The notes under the pieces are model-generated. The model made no database searches. It saw only the letters and a list, made by a program, of their open reading frames with translations, and was not told where the DNA came from. This document shows positions 42,918 through 53,470 of a stretch of DNA of 64,000 nucleotides, one piece after another (position 1 is the first letter of the stretch; each line of letters starts with the position of its first letter). A program made the translations under genes and the position numbers. Location of the stretch: NCBI RefSeq assembly GCF_000010505.1, contig NC_010729.1, forward strand, positions 1,040,501 to 1,104,500. The letters run 5' to 3'. This DNA is from Porphyromonas gingivalis ATCC 33277 (GTDB lineage: Bacteria; Bacteroidota; Bacteroidia; Bacteroidales; Porphyromonadaceae).

Positions 42918-45242
42918 TCAGAACGGATAGCCTACTGCAATGTGCCAAGCGAAATTGGAAGAAAGGTTTGGGCGTGTGATAGCCCATTTGTAACGCCCTG
43001 TCTGCTGAGGATCGTAGGCTTTCAGTCCGGCATCCAGCCGCACAAGGAAATAATCGAAGTCGAGACGAAGCCCCAGACCGTAGGCCAAAGCTATTTCCTT
43101 GTAGAAGCGATCGAAACGAAAGAGCCCGTCCTCCTGATTCTCATACTCCTTTATCGTCCAGACATTGCCGGCATCGACAAAAGCTGCTGCGCGAAACTTC
43201 CAGAACAGCTTTGTCCTGTATTCGACATTCAGATCCAGACGAATATCACCCATCTGATCGAAGAAGGTCTTGTCCGGAGTCATCTTCATACTCCCCGGGC
43301 CGAGGGTACGGACACTCCAGCCACGAACGCTGTTCGATCCTCCGGCAAAGTAACGTAACTCAAAGGGTATATGGCGAGCATTGCCATAAGGGAAAGCCAG
43401 TCCGAAACCCAGATGCAGTGCCAAAGTATTGTCCTTTTCGAGAAGAACGGTTTTAGCCAGATCGAGATCGAGCTTGACGAACTGAGCATAGTGCAGACCG
43501 AACATTTTATACAACCCGTGTTCGTCTTTCGGAGAATCGGTCAGATAAGAAATGGCTTGCAGCAGGTTGCCGGCTGTCTGGATACTGAACCGTGCCGTAA
43601 AAGGATTGGATACGATACGCTCCATGGACGAAGCCGTGGTATAGTTCAGTATATATGCCGAGCCGAGGATAAACTGCTCCGTGTAGTTATACAGTGCAGT
43701 CGTAGGCGGAAGGGATTGGGCAAAGTCGGGATCGATGTACGGGAGATGGAGATAATCGACATCCAGCAGGCGGATCGTATGACGCAGACGATTGTGCAGG
43801 TAGGTCTGCCATGAATAATTGAGTTGAGCGGAGAGAATCACCCGATCGAACTCCGGACGTGTCTGGTAATTATACCCGATCTTCCATTCCGTGGATGCCC
43901 GTAGCCGCCGGCGCGTTTCGTCAGAAATGAATGGGAAGAGGAGACGAGGGAAACGGAGCGAACTTTCCACCCCATATTCCATGAAGCTGTGCGAACCCTT
44001 GCGAATGGCTTCGTAAGCACCCTTGAGTTTGATATTGAACATCTCCGCCCCACGAAACAAATTGCGATCGGTGAAACCGAGAGACAAAGCCGCCCCGAAG
44101 TCTCCTGCGGAATTGGTGCCGAGGACTTCGGCTTCGAACGATTTGCTCTTGGCCGGAACGGTAAGAATATAGCAGTCCACAAGGCGAGAGCTATCCGCCG
44201 GAGCAATCTCATCCTTACCATTGTGCTCCACAAATCGGATATTCACGTTCCGAACGATAGGGAGCGCATTCAGCTTGATATAAGAGCGTTCCACATCATC
44301 CTCGCAGAAAAAAGCTCCCGGTGTAACGGACACCGACCGCGTGAGAGCCGATGCCCGGATATAACGTCCCCTACTCCCATAGTAAACAGTGTAATCGCCA
44401 CGCGAAATCGAATCGATACGTGGCAGCTCCTGAACTCTGAAGTCCGATTCGAGAGGATCATAATCGGCATGAAAGAATACCCTGCCGATCCGATATGGAT
44501 AACGCCCGATACCATTGACCACCAATTTCAGATCGGCAGATTTCGTACCCGATCCTCCTGAAACGGTAGTATCGGCTTCATAATAAACATCCTCGGCGGA
44601 GAACTTCCAGAAGCCGTTGTTGCGCATATGACGAGCTATCGCCTTTCTCTCTTCATCGAGTACGATGGGCGACAAGGGAGAACCCTCGCTGATCCCGACC
44701 TTGTATGCCGAAAGAAGCGAATTGCCAAGCGTAACGGGAGGAAGGAGTGGATTCTTCACATCCAAAGCCATATTGCGTATATAATAACGGCTTCCGGGCT
44801 GAATCAGATAAGTAATGCGAGCTTTCTTGTACAAGCCGGTGTCTACCACGGCACGAGCAGTAGCATCGAGAAAGCCATCGCCGGCCATCGCCTTTGCCAG
44901 ACGGTTGGCAGTACGCTCGGTGAGGACAGAATCGATGAGGACAGGCGGTTCGCCCATTTTCCGGAGCGAACGGTTCCACCAGCTGTTGCTGTTCGGATTC
45001 GAGCTGCTATAGACGCGCAGTAGCCAGCGAGTCATCCCGAACAGTCTGTAATTGGGTTGCTGGAGGGTATAGTCCCGAATATCTTCCGGCAGAGCGATAC
45101 TGTCCGTTTCGCTTGCGATCGTTACCCTGTCTAATAGTCTGCTACCGTCCGGCACATAACGAGTGACCGAGCAGGAGGAAGCAAGCATGAGAAGCAAGCA
45201 GCCGGCAATGCCGATTAAATACCGAACGGAATGCGAGGACAT
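42918..45242 (-). CDS. tamL: TamL-type outer-membrane lipoprotein (Omp85 family)
   Basis: A 774-residue Omp85-superfamily protein. A lipoprotein signal ends in LASSC with Cys24. POTRA-type domains follow to about residue 370, then a 16-strand-type barrel containing the family RGW motif (GGSNSVRGWSVRTLG) and FVDAGNVW. It ends with WHIAVGYPF, an outer-membrane C-terminal Phe. The lipidated TamA variant, TamL, is the usual Bacteroidota form and helps insert outer-membrane proteins or move lipids. No tamB is adjacent in this window. aroE lies 27 bp upstream on the same strand. Confidence 0.85.
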   Translation of the reverse strand: MSSHSVRYLIGIAGCLLLMLASSCSVTRYVPDGSRLLDRVTIASETDSIALPEDIRDYTLQQPNYRLFGMTRWLLRVYSSSNPNSNSWWNRSLRKMGEPPVLIDSVLTERTANRLAKAMAGDGFLDATARAVVDTGLYKKARITYLIQPGSRYYIRNMALDVKNPLLPPVTLGNSLLSAYKVGISEGSPLSPIVLDEERKAIARHMRNNGFWKFSAEDVYYEADTTVSGGSGTKSADLKLVVNGIGRYPYRIGRVFFHADYDPLESDFRVQELPRIDSISRGDYTVYYGSRGRYIRASALTRSVSVTPGAFFCEDDVERSYIKLNALPIVRNVNIRFVEHNGKDEIAPADSSRLVDCYILTVPAKSKSFEAEVLGTNSAGDFGAALSLGFTDRNLFRGAEMFNIKLKGAYEAIRKGSHSFMEYGVESSLRFPRLLFPFISDETRRRLRASTEWKIGYNYQTRPEFDRVILSAQLNYSWQTYLHNRLRHTIRLLDVDYLHLPYIDPDFAQSLPPTTALYNYTEQFILGSAYILNYTTASSMERIVSNPFTARFSIQTAGNLLQAISYLTDSPKDEHGLYKMFGLHYAQFVKLDLDLAKTVLLEKDNTLALHLGFGLAFPYGNARHIPFELRYFAGGSNSVRGWSVRTLGPGSMKMTPDKTFFDQMGDIRLDLNVEYRTKLFWKFRAAAFVDAGNVWTIKEYENQEDGLFRFDRFYKEIALAYGLGLRLDFDYFLVRLDAGLKAYDPQQTGRYKWAITRPNLSSNFAWHIAVGYPF

Positions 45243-45269
45243 AGGAAAACGGATATACGGGGAGAGAGA

Positions 45270-46019
45270 CTATCGTTCGTTCCAGATACGCCAACTGCAC
45301 AACGCCTGTATGAGCAGCATCTCCAATCCGTTCTGCACAGAAGCACCCTGTGCTTGAGCGCGATGCATGAAGATCGTTTCCTGCGGATTATAGATCAGAT
45401 CATAACAGAGATGCTCTGCACCTATACCCTCGAACGGAATAGACGGACATTGGTCTATATGTGGATACATACCCACCGGAGTGGCATTGACGATCAGCTT
45501 GTGCCGTTCGATAATCTCCGGCGTCAGATCCGAATATGCATACACACCGGGAGCCGAAGGTGTGCGACTGACCTGCCGATGTACTATTCCCATCTTCTTC
45601 AGAGCGCGCATCACAGCCAGTGCTGCCCCACCCGATCCCAAGACGAGAGCTTGCGTATGCCACGGCTTTCGGATCAGCTCCAGGCTATCGGCAAAGCCTT
45701 TCACATCGGTATTATAACCGACGAGATGGGGACGACGAAAGCGCGCACGTTCTACCCGAATCGTATTGACGGCTCCGGTCAATTCCGCTTCCTCGTCTAT
45801 CCGATCCAGATAGCGCATCACCTCCACTTTGTACGGCGATGTCACATTGAACCCCTGAAGAGAGGGATGGAGCGAAAGCAGACTCTTCAGTTGGGAAAGC
45901 GACTCCAGAAGGAAAAGTTCGTAGACGGCATTGATTCCCTCCGTCTTGAATTTGGCGTTGAAGAATTCGGCAGACAGCGAATGAGCCAGTGGATAGCCGA
46001 TCAGACCGTACTTTTTCAT
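45270..46019 (-). CDS. aroE: Shikimate dehydrogenase
   Basis: A 249-residue enzyme that reduces 3-dehydroshikimate with NADPH in chorismate synthesis. The N-terminal [13 protein letters not shown] binds shikimate, and the catalytic Lys is in [12 protein letters not shown]. The dinucleotide motif is [12 protein letters not shown], followed by [10 protein letters not shown] and DLIYNPQET. The length is near the shorter end of the family. Its start overlaps the stop of menG by 4 bp, so the two are coupled. Confidence 0.95.
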   Translation of the reverse strand: MKKYGLIGYPLAHSLSAEFFNAKFKTEGINAVYELFLLESLSQLKSLLSLHPSLQGFNVTSPYKVEVMRYLDRIDEEAELTGAVNTIRVERARFRRPHLVGYNTDVKGFADSLELIRKPWHTQALVLGSGGAALAVMRALKKMGIVHRQVSRTPSAPGVYAYSDLTPEIIERHKLIVNATPVGMYPHIDQCPSIPFEGIGAEHLCYDLIYNPQETIFMHRAQAQGASVQNGLEMLLIQALCSWRIWNER

Positions 46020-46753
46020 TTCAGTCCCATATAAACGGTTGCCACCTCCAACGAAAGGCTACGATAATACGCCTCCCGAAATCCGACAGAGAGCATCAGG
46101 TCCGCCAGTTCTTCCCGTTGAGGCATGGCTGCTATCGATTCGGGAAGATAGGTATAGGCTTCCGCATCCTGTGAGAGGAAACGACCGACAACCGGTATCA
46201 CATGCGAAGCATAGAAGTTGTAGCCCTGCTTCCAGGGGAAACTCACCGGACGGGAAAGCTCCAGTATCATCAGAGGAGCACCCTCATTGAGCACACGATA
46301 CATTTCCTCCAGACCGAGTTTGATATTCTGAAAGTTGCGCAAGCCGAAAGCCACTGTAACTGCATCGAAACTATGATCTGCGAAAGGAAGATCGAGACAA
46401 TCTTTCTGCATGAACGTAATCCGATTGTCCAAATTCTCCGAACGTACTTTCTGCTCCCCTATCCTCATCATTTCCAACGAAAGATCTACACCCGTCACCT
46501 GCTTGACTGAAGGGATATGCCTGCATATTTCGATGGCTAAATCACCCGTTCCGGTAGCCACATCCAGCACTGTATGTGGAGCGAAAGGCTCGATCATACG
46601 GATAGCCTTCTGCCGCCATACACGATCCATTCCCCATGAAAAGAGGTGATTGAGACGATCGTAATGTCCGGCGATATGATTGAACATGGCCTCTACCTGC
46701 TCATTCTTGGGGCATTCGGTGTCATAGGGGGTTATTTTTTCAGGACTTTGCAT
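46016..46753 (-). CDS. menG: Demethylmenaquinone/ubiquinone methyltransferase
   Basis: A 245-residue SAM-dependent C-methyltransferase of the UbiE/MenG family. It makes menaquinone from demethylmenaquinone, the step expected in this anaerobe. Motif I is [15 protein letters not shown], the post-motif is [14 protein letters not shown], and the family signature [12 protein letters not shown] follows. The N-terminal [24 protein letters not shown] is typical. It lies between purC and aroE on the same strand. Confidence 0.94.
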   Translation of the reverse strand: MQSPEKITPYDTECPKNEQVEAMFNHIAGHYDRLNHLFSWGMDRVWRQKAIRMIEPFAPHTVLDVATGTGDLAIEICRHIPSVKQVTGVDLSLEMMRIGEQKVRSENLDNRITFMQKDCLDLPFADHSFDAVTVAFGLRNFQNIKLGLEEMYRVLNEGAPLMILELSRPVSFPWKQGYNFYASHVIPVVGRFLSQDAEAYTYLPESIAAMPQREELADLMLSVGFREAYYRSLSLEVATVYMGLK

Positions 46754-46784
46754 GGCACATGATTATTCGACAGTCAGCCGACTG

Positions 46785-47726
46785 CTAACGCAGATACTCC
46801 GTTATGTTCTTTTCTATTCTTTCTGCCAGATTGCTCAGGTCTGCCTTTTCGAAGGGCTTACCTACCACTCGCTCGTACAATTCTATGTACCGCTCCGACA
46901 CACTGTCGCAGTATGCTTCCGTCATTTCCGGTATTTGCTGGCCGGGCTTGCCCTGGAAACCGTTCTCGATCAGCCACTGACGAACAAACTCCTTGGATAA
47001 CTGCTTCTGGGCTTCGCCCCGTTCGAATCGCTCCTGATAGCCCTCGGCATAGAAGTAGCGAGAAGAGTCCGGCGTATGTATTTCGTCGATCAGGTAGATC
47101 TTACCGTCCTTCTTGCCGAATTCGTATTTGGTATCCACCAAAATAAGCCCCTTTTCAGCAGCCATTTGAGTACCGCGCTCGAAAAGTGCGTAAGTATAGC
47201 GTTCTATCTGCTCGTAGTCCTCTTTCGACACCAGTCCCTGAGCAATGATTTCCTCACGAGAGATATTCTCATCGTGACCCTCATCGGCCTTGGTCGTAGG
47301 GGTGATAATGGGATGTTCGAAACGCTGATTTTCGCGCATGCCCTCGGGAAGAGGCAGACCGCAAAGCACTCGCTCGCCGGCAGCATAGGCACGCCATGCA
47401 CTTCCTGTGATGTAGCCGCGGATGACCATCTCGACCTTGAACGGTTCGCAACGGTGTCCGATAGTAACCATCGGGTCGGGCGTAGCTATCTTCCAGTTCG
47501 GAACTATATCGCGAGTGGCATCGAGGTAGTGTGCCGCTATCTGATTGAGTACCTGACCCTTGTAAGGGATACCGGCCGGAAGGACTACGTCGAAAGCCGA
47601 TATGCGATCCGTGGCTATCATGACCAGAAGATCATTCTCCAACGTGTATACGTCGCGCACCTTGCCGTGATATACGGCTTTCTGTCCCGGCAGTCTGAAG
47701 TCGGTACGAGCTAATGTTTCTTTCAT
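46785..47726 (-). CDS. purC: SAICAR synthase
   Basis: A 313-residue phosphoribosylaminoimidazole-succinocarboxamide synthase. It joins CAIR and aspartate with ATP in purine synthesis. Signatures are [20 protein letters not shown], the [12 protein letters not shown] block ([17 protein letters not shown]) and [20 protein letters not shown]. It is the long form, common outside enterobacteria. It sits 31 bp upstream of menG. Confidence 0.96.
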   Translation of the reverse strand: MKETLARTDFRLPGQKAVYHGKVRDVYTLENDLLVMIATDRISAFDVVLPAGIPYKGQVLNQIAAHYLDATRDIVPNWKIATPDPMVTIGHRCEPFKVEMVIRGYITGSAWRAYAAGERVLCGLPLPEGMRENQRFEHPIITPTTKADEGHDENISREEIIAQGLVSKEDYEQIERYTYALFERGTQMAAEKGLILVDTKYEFGKKDGKIYLIDEIHTPDSSRYFYAEGYQERFERGEAQKQLSKEFVRQWLIENGFQGKPGQQIPEMTEAYCDSVSERYIELYERVVGKPFEKADLSNLAERIEKNITEYLR

Positions 47727-47782
47727 CGTGAATTGTATGCTAAGTGATTCGTAATAATATCGGGGGTACCTATCGCCTGATT

Positions 47783-48775
47783 CTATATGGTTTGCGCAGC
47801 GAAAGCTGCGGCTTCGGCCTCCTTTTTCCGTTCGGCATCGTACCGGTCGTAGGCATCCACCACACGCTGTACGAGCGGATGGCGTACTATATCAGCGCGT
47901 TGGAATGCAATATAGCCTATCCCTCTCGTTCCTTGGAGGATAGTCAGAGCCTGACGCAGACCGGAGTGCACACCTCTGGGAAGATCGGTCTGCGTAATGT
48001 CGCCGGTGACGATCATCTTGGCATTGGCACCAAGGCGGGTCAGGAACATTTTCATCTGCAACTCGGTCGTATTCTGAGCTTCGTCCAGAATGACCACGGC
48101 ATCGTTGAGCGTACGTCCTCTCATGTAGGCCAATGGTGCTATCTGGATGATGTTGTTTTCGATGTACTCTTTTAGCTTCACGGCAGGGATCATCTCCTCC
48201 AGCGCATCATACAGAGGCTGCAAGTAGGGATCGAGCTTATCTTTCATCTCACCGGGCAGAAATCCCAGCTTCTCGCCGGCTTCCACGGCAGGACGTGAGA
48301 GAATGATACGGCGCACCTGCTTGCTTTTCAAGGCACGGACAGCCAGACTGATGGCTACGAAGGTCTTGCCCGTTCCGGCAGGGCCGATGGCAAAAACGAG
48401 GTCATTGGCCTCGAAAGCCTCCACAAGTTTCTGCTGATTATCACCTCTGGCAATGATGCTCTTGCCTCCCGTTCCATGCAGGATAAGATGTTTAGGGACA
48501 TCGTCAGCGGGCAGCTTGGCACCCTGTGCAATGCGCAGGATCACATCTTCGGGCAGGAGGTTGTACTCACGGCAATACGCCACCATCGGCTCCAAAACTT
48601 CCAGGAAACGATCCGTCTCGCGCGAATCGCCCATAATCTTGAGCACATTATGGTGTGCCACCAGGCGCAACTTCGGGAAGAGAGTGCGCAAGAGCATGAG
48701 ATTGCTGTTATTTACACCGAGGAAAGCCTGTACATCGACATCTTCCAATACGTAAATTCTCTCTGTAATCAGCAT
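47783..48775 (-). CDS. PhoH-family ATPase
   Basis: A 330-residue PhoH-like protein from ATG 48775 ([15 protein letters not shown]); the longer frame adds eight unconserved residues. A KH-like N-terminal part precedes Walker [14 protein letters not shown] and Walker [14 protein letters not shown]. The [16 protein letters not shown] segment is characteristic. PhoH ATPases are linked to RNA metabolism and stress, but the exact role is not known. The promoter TACATTTG at 48797-48804 fits this start. Confidence 0.92.
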   Translation of the reverse strand: MLITERIYVLEDVDVQAFLGVNNSNLMLLRTLFPKLRLVAHHNVLKIMGDSRETDRFLEVLEPMVAYCREYNLLPEDVILRIAQGAKLPADDVPKHLILHGTGGKSIIARGDNQQKLVEAFEANDLVFAIGPAGTGKTFVAISLAVRALKSKQVRRIILSRPAVEAGEKLGFLPGEMKDKLDPYLQPLYDALEEMIPAVKLKEYIENNIIQIAPLAYMRGRTLNDAVVILDEAQNTTELQMKMFLTRLGANAKMIVTGDITQTDLPRGVHSGLRQALTILQGTRGIGYIAFQRADIVRHPLVQRVVDAYDRYDAERKKEAEAAAFAAQTI

Positions 48776-48796
48776 ATGTATCCAATAACAACGGTG

Positions 48797-48804
48797 CAAA
48801 TGTA
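48797..48804 (-). promoter_or_regulatory. -7 element TACATTTG for the PhoH gene
   Basis: An exact TAnnTTTG on the minus strand, 21 bp before the chosen ATG. Confidence 0.5.
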
Positions 48805-48845
48805 GTCTTTTTCATTCCATTTAGGTTCGCAAAAAAACATAGAAT

Positions 48846-49326
48846 GAGACCGTTGCACAATAACCCTTCCCCCCCTCATATCGATCAAGACAGATACAAG
48901 CATTGATTCGACGAAGAAAGGAGAGCTTCATGCGGTCTCTCTGCAAACCTCAAGTAATTTCTATTTGTTTGGTGCCCTTATGCATGAGGTTTGATCTTTC
49001 CTGAAAAACACTTAAGAATCAGCTCTGCGGCAAAAGACTTCAATGAAAGTCCTATAAAATAGTTGCAAATAGCTGATAGTTAGCGCATTGATGGGAGCAG
49101 AATCAGCTGACAATCGCGTCCTGCATCGTGCAGGAAGCAAGAAACAGCCGACAATCGTTTCTTATTTCTCGCCTATTTGACGAGGAAAGGAGTACTTCTC
49201 TAATGGAAACTTGGGGAAATTTCTATTTGCTCGGTGCCCATATACCGGAGGTTTGACCTTTCCCGAAGACACTAAGAATCTGCTCTGCAGCAAAAGAGTT
49301 CAATGAAACTCCCATGCAACAGTCTC
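48846..49326. mobile_element. MITE464-like element, 481 bp
   Basis: The ends GAGACCGTTGCAC and TGCAACAGTCTC are inverted repeats resembling IS5-type ends. Inside, two diverged direct repeats are present: 48917-49070 and 49178-49310, sharing AATTTCTATTTG, TTCGGTGCCC-like, GAGGTTTGA and GCAAAAGAC/GTTCAATGAAA. Non-coding. Pieces recur at 9681-9727 and 11418-11596. It occupies nearly all of the 48800-49395 gap. Confidence 0.8.
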
Positions 49327-49394
49327 AGGATGCAGTTGCAACCTTCTGTATCAAAAACTCAGGTAAATGCTTGTAATCCTAAGCAACTTCGGCT

Positions 49395-51710
49395 TTATCG
49401 AAGACGATTGCTTAGTTCGTAACGGAGGTGACCGCAGCGCACCAAATCGGCATGGCTGATATGCCTTGTTCCATGCGGAAGTGTTTTATTGCCAAAAGAA
49501 ACCGTATGGATGTAAATGGAATCTGTCGGTTGATTCTCTGTATTGGTCGTAATGACCAACTCCCCCTGAGGATAATACTGCGGATTGAGCTGAATCCTAA
49601 CTCGGGGGAATACCGGCGAAGTCAGTGTATAGGTGGGGCTGCCCGGACAGTCGGGGTAGAATCCCAGCATGGAATAGACAAGCCAAGCACTCATCGTACC
49701 GGCATCGTCATTACCGGGCAAGCCGTCAGGAGCATTGCGAAAATGTTTGTCTATCAACTCCCGGGTCAATTTCTGCGTTCGCCATGCTTCCTTGGGGAAA
49801 TAGGAGAAGAGGTAAGGATAGGCGATGTCCGGCTCGTTGGTCGGATCATAATATCCTTCATCGAAGACTTTCTGCAACCTTTCCGAAAAAACCTTTGCTC
49901 CTCCCATCAGCCGGGCAAGCCCTTGTATATCGTGGGGAACGAAAAAGGCATAGTTATAAGCACTACCCTCGTGGAAACCGGGATTAGGCTCGAAGTTTTC
50001 ACCCTGTTTGGGATCGAAAGGAGTGAGGAATGATCCATCCGGCAGCAATGGACGCAGCATACCATACTCCTTATTATAATAGTGTCTGTAGCCCAACGAA
50101 CGTTTTCCGAATAGAGCTGCGTCTTCTTTATGCCCAAGTGCGTGGGCAAACCGGGACAGATTCCAGTCGGCCAGATAGTATTCCAGCGCATGCGATACGG
50201 AATTGTCGTACTGTTCGCGAAGCGGTACGAAGCCGAGGGTGAGATAGTCGTCGTTGTCGGGACGGATCGGATGGGTCGCTCCTGCCGAAGAAGCATTTTT
50301 TTTCATGGCTTCATAGGCCGTTGCCGTATCGAAAGCACGAAGGCCCCTTTGCCAAGTGTCATTGATGACGATAAGCGAGGGGTCGCCCTCCATCGTCAGG
50401 GTCTCCTGTCCGTACAGCTCCCATCTCGGCAGCCATCCGCTCTCTCGGTACATGTCGATCAGTGTCCGTACCATATCCAACTGCTTCTCCGGATAGAGGA
50501 GGCAGAGCAGCGGATGTACGTTGCGGTAGGTGTCCCAAAGAGAGAACACGGTGTAGCGGTCGTGAGCCGTATTACCCGTTTTGCCACTGCCCATCATAGG
50601 ATATTCTCCATTGGCATCTTGTAGGATATTCGGATGTATCAGCAGGTGATAGAGTGCGGTATAGAATATCGTCTTTTCATCCGGTGTGCCTCCTTCCACT
50701 TCCACCGTACCGAGAGCTTCCTCCCAACGCTCTATAGCGCGAGAGCGTATAGCGGAGAAAGCCTTGGCCGGATTCCCTCCGACGCTTTTGAACACCTCTT
50801 CTTGCTCCGCTTCCAGATTATAGAGTGCATTGGCTTCGCTGACGAATGAAACGGCCGATCGTACATAGATCTTTTCCCCCTGATCGCAGTTGAACGAGAA
50901 TCGGACACCGATGTCATCACCGCTCATCTCACGCTTGTAGCCGTCGTACTGCTTATATTTCCCTGCAGTCGAATCCCATTGGGCTTCCACCGTCATAGGA
51001 GGCTGCTTCTTCCAATAGCCGGCAGAGATCGGTCGCCGACTTACCTGAAGCACAAAATACTGACGAAAAACCGCCTGCGGATTGTAGCAGAACGTCCCCA
51101 TCAGCTTGCTGCCGACGACTGTGGAGTCGTTTAAGAATCGAACGCAGGCTCCCGATTCATTGCTTAGGGCCTGTCCCAGGTTCAGCAAGATATGGCTTTC
51201 TCCTTCGGGAAAAGCAAATTCGGTCAAAGCAGTCCGCTCGGTTACGGTCACGGCTGCATCTATACCGTATTTGTCCAATACAGCCTTGTATTCTCCCGGG
51301 CGCGCATATTCTCGACTGAGCGAAGAGCCGTAGTGGCAGTAGTCAGGATCGAATGTGCCGGAAGTGGCCATCAGCAGTATTCCACTCAGTTCGGGACAGC
51401 CTACTCCACTCAGATTCACATGGCTGAAACCGATGCAGTAACTATTGTCGGCCGAATAAGGCGCACTCCACCAACGCGAATCTTTGTCGAAGCGATTCTC
51501 TGTCGATCCGCTGACATTGAAAGGGGTAACGCTCATCAACCCATTGGGCAATACTGCTCCCGGATTCGTGGTACCGTAATTGGCCGTTCCGATAAAGGGA
51601 TTGACATATTCTGTCAGTCGTCTACCCGAAGAGACAGAGCTTTGTGCATCGGCAGCGAACGCTATCAGCGACAGACAACAATAGAGGAGGAAGTTTCGGA
51701 TCGTCAGCAT
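49395..51710 (-). CDS. GH92 alpha-mannosidase, secreted
   Basis: A 771-residue glycoside hydrolase of family GH92, calcium-dependent exo-alpha-mannosidases that trim host or fungal mannosyl glycans. The signal peptide FLLYCCLSLIAFAADAQ is followed by VNPFIGTANYGTTNPGA. Further family blocks are FSLWDTYRNVHPL, the acid-rich GNDDAGTMSAWLVYSMLGFYP and HEGSAYNYAFFVPHD. The signal peptide is better placed with ATG 51710; a frame to 51734 would start right at the predicted transcript start. It is likely periplasmic or on the surface. Sugar linkage, probably alpha-1,2, is inferred. Confidence 0.9.
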   Translation of the reverse strand: MLTIRNFLLYCCLSLIAFAADAQSSVSSGRRLTEYVNPFIGTANYGTTNPGAVLPNGLMSVTPFNVSGSTENRFDKDSRWWSAPYSADNSYCIGFSHVNLSGVGCPELSGILLMATSGTFDPDYCHYGSSLSREYARPGEYKAVLDKYGIDAAVTVTERTALTEFAFPEGESHILLNLGQALSNESGACVRFLNDSTVVGSKLMGTFCYNPQAVFRQYFVLQVSRRPISAGYWKKQPPMTVEAQWDSTAGKYKQYDGYKREMSGDDIGVRFSFNCDQGEKIYVRSAVSFVSEANALYNLEAEQEEVFKSVGGNPAKAFSAIRSRAIERWEEALGTVEVEGGTPDEKTIFYTALYHLLIHPNILQDANGEYPMMGSGKTGNTAHDRYTVFSLWDTYRNVHPLLCLLYPEKQLDMVRTLIDMYRESGWLPRWELYGQETLTMEGDPSLIVINDTWQRGLRAFDTATAYEAMKKNASSAGATHPIRPDNDDYLTLGFVPLREQYDNSVSHALEYYLADWNLSRFAHALGHKEDAALFGKRSLGYRHYYNKEYGMLRPLLPDGSFLTPFDPKQGENFEPNPGFHEGSAYNYAFFVPHDIQGLARLMGGAKVFSERLQKVFDEGYYDPTNEPDIAYPYLFSYFPKEAWRTQKLTRELIDKHFRNAPDGLPGNDDAGTMSAWLVYSMLGFYPDCPGSPTYTLTSPVFPRVRIQLNPQYYPQGELVITTNTENQPTDSIYIHTVSFGNKTLPHGTRHISHADLVRCGHLRYELSNRLR

Positions 51711-51741
51711 GGTTTTTGATCGTCTGTGGTTCATACAGTGA

Positions 51742-51749
51742 CAAAGGTA
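51742..51749 (-). promoter_or_regulatory. -7 element TACCTTTG for the GH92 gene
   Basis: An exact TAnnTTTG on the minus strand. Predicted start near 51735, giving a leader of about 25 bases to ATG 51710. Confidence 0.5.
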
Positions 51750-51818
51750 AACGATCTATGACACGTAAGAGCCGACTTTGCCGTTGGGGAAAAGAGCATG
51801 TTCGGCCATAGTATTTGC

Positions 51819-51826
51819 TAATTTTG
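51819..51826 (+). promoter_or_regulatory. -7 element TAATTTTG for queA
   Basis: An exact TAnnTTTG, 23 bp before the queA ATG; it is divergent from the GH92 promoter. Confidence 0.5.
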
Positions 51827-51848
51827 CCGCGCAAAATATCATACCACG

Positions 51849-53066
51849 ATGATTACGACCACGGATATTTCCATTGCCGACTACGACTATCCATTGCCCG
51901 AAGAACGAATTGCCAAACATGCTTTGCCACAGCGCGATGCCTGTAAATTGCTCGTTTATGACAAGGGTGAGATAAAGGATGCCGTATTCTCCCGATTATC
52001 GGAAGTACTGCCATCGGGCAGTATGCTGGTCAGGAATAATACCCGTGTCATTCGTGCCCGTTTGCTTTTTCACAAGTCCACGGGAGCGACCATCGAGGTA
52101 TTCTGTCTCGAACCTGTCAGCCCTGCACAGTACGAACTCTCGCTAACAGCTCGTGGCTCCTGTGTCTGGCACTGTATGGTAGGCAATGCCAAAAGATGGC
52201 GGTCGGGCGACTTGCAGATGGAGATTCCTTCTCCGCAAGGAGGTAGCATCTTATTGACAGCTTCTCACGATCCTGCGGCAGATGGATGCATCCGTTTCAG
52301 CTGGGAAAACGATCACTACACCTTTGGCGAAATCCTTGAAATGGCCGGCATCCTCCCTATTCCCCCCTATCTCAATCGGGATACCGAAGAGGAAGACTTG
52401 GAAACCTACCAAACCGTCTATGCCAAAAATCAGGGTTCGGTGGCAGCACCTACGGCCGGGTTGCATTTCACGGAGGAGGAGTTCGAACGGCTGAGAGCAC
52501 AGGGTACTCCGGTTATCGATGTTACCCTGCATGTCGGAGCCGGCACTTTCCGTCCCGTCAAAAGCGAGACTATCGGTGAACACCGGATGCACCGCGAGCT
52601 GATAGTCATCGAACGTTCATCGCTGGAAGCCCTGCGTGATTGGCAGGGTCGTATCGTTGCCGTTGGGACGACCTCCGTACGAACACTCGAAAGTCTCTAT
52701 TGGCTGGGGAGAAGCCTCTCCACCGCTTCGCATACATCGCAAGAATCCTTAAAAGTCAATCAGTGGGAAGCCTATGAGAATGAAGATGCGGCCCTGTCTC
52801 GTAGTGAAGCCATCCGCATAATACTTGCTTGGATGGACGAGCAAGGAGTCGAAACGCTGATTTTTCCGACCAAGATTCTGATTGCTCCGGGCTATCGCTA
52901 TCGGATGGTCGATGCCATGATTACCAATTTTCATCAACCGCGCAGTACCCTCTTGCTGCTTGTCTCGGCTTTTATCGGAGAGGATTGGAAGGCTGTTTAC
53001 CACCATGCCCTCGAATCGGGCTATCGCTTCCTGAGCTATGGCGATGGTTCATTGCTGATCCCCTAA
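51849..53066 (+). CDS. queA: SAM:tRNA ribosyltransferase-isomerase QueA
   Basis: A 405-residue QueA. It moves the ribosyl part of SAM onto 7-aminomethyl-7-deazaguanine in tRNA to form epoxyqueuosine. Signatures are YDYPLPEERIAKHALPQRD at the start, LVRNNTRVIRARL, GSVAAPTAGLHFTEEEF and VTLHVGAGTFRPVK. The end GYRFLSYGDGSLL is also typical. The length is above the E. coli protein (356) because of an insert near residues 290-315 (SLSTASHTSQESLKV). It is alone and followed by a bidirectional terminator. Confidence 0.95.
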   Translation: MITTTDISIADYDYPLPEERIAKHALPQRDACKLLVYDKGEIKDAVFSRLSEVLPSGSMLVRNNTRVIRARLLFHKSTGATIEVFCLEPVSPAQYELSLTARGSCVWHCMVGNAKRWRSGDLQMEIPSPQGGSILLTASHDPAADGCIRFSWENDHYTFGEILEMAGILPIPPYLNRDTEEEDLETYQTVYAKNQGSVAAPTAGLHFTEEEFERLRAQGTPVIDVTLHVGAGTFRPVKSETIGEHRMHRELIVIERSSLEALRDWQGRIVAVGTTSVRTLESLYWLGRSLSTASHTSQESLKVNQWEAYENEDAALSRSEAIRIILAWMDEQGVETLIFPTKILIAPGYRYRMVDAMITNFHQPRSTLLLLVSAFIGEDWKAVYHHALESGYRFLSYGDGSLLIP

Positions 53067-53186
53067 GCCGGTTTCCCAATCTTTCAAAAGCTATTTCCGC
53101 GCTGTTTTCTCGGCCATGCGTGGATATATAGCATCCCTTCCGGCCTGAACACGGACCTTTATTCTTTGTAATATCTCCAATAAAAA

Positions 53187-53245
53187 GGAAGAGAGTGTGT
53201 CGAAATCGCCTCGAAATAGCGATTTACTGACACACTCTCTTCTTT
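53187..53245. terminator. Bidirectional terminator between queA and tRNA-Leu
   Basis: AAGAGAGTGTGTC (53189-53201) pairs with GACACACTCTCTT (53229-53241), with an inner AAATCGC/GCGATTT stem. T-runs follow on both strands (CTTTTTGGG; CCTTTTTATT). Confidence 0.85.
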
Positions 53246-53250
53246 TTGGG

Positions 53251-53332
53251 TGCGGCTGGCGAGACTCGAACTCGCACGCCGTGAAGCACCAGATCCTAAG
53301 TCTGGCGTGGCTACCAATTACACCACAGCCGC
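53251..53332 (-). tRNA. tRNA-Leu (TAG)
   Basis: 82 bases on the minus strand. Acceptor GCGGCTG pairs with CAGCCGC, A discriminator. The anticodon loop CTTAGGA gives TAG, between CCAGA and TCTGG stems. A long variable arm (TGCTTCACGGCG) marks class II. The T arm is GCGAGTTCGAGTCTCGC. CCA is not encoded. Confidence 0.95.
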
Positions 53333-53470
53333 ATACCGCACCTGCTCGACAGGCTTAGCGGGCACAAATATACACGAATCTTTTGGATTATGTTCCAGTA
53401 TGTTTTTATTAAATTCTCTAATCTGAGCAATTCAAAAGAAAAAAAGCCGCAGAACAGATGCTTTCCCTTT

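Noticed and set aside
45231-46034. 267-codon plus-strand frame over aroE
   Set aside because: Opposite strand of a gene with all shikimate dehydrogenase motifs.
47076-47714. 212-codon plus-strand frame over purC
   Set aside because: Shadow of SAICAR synthase.
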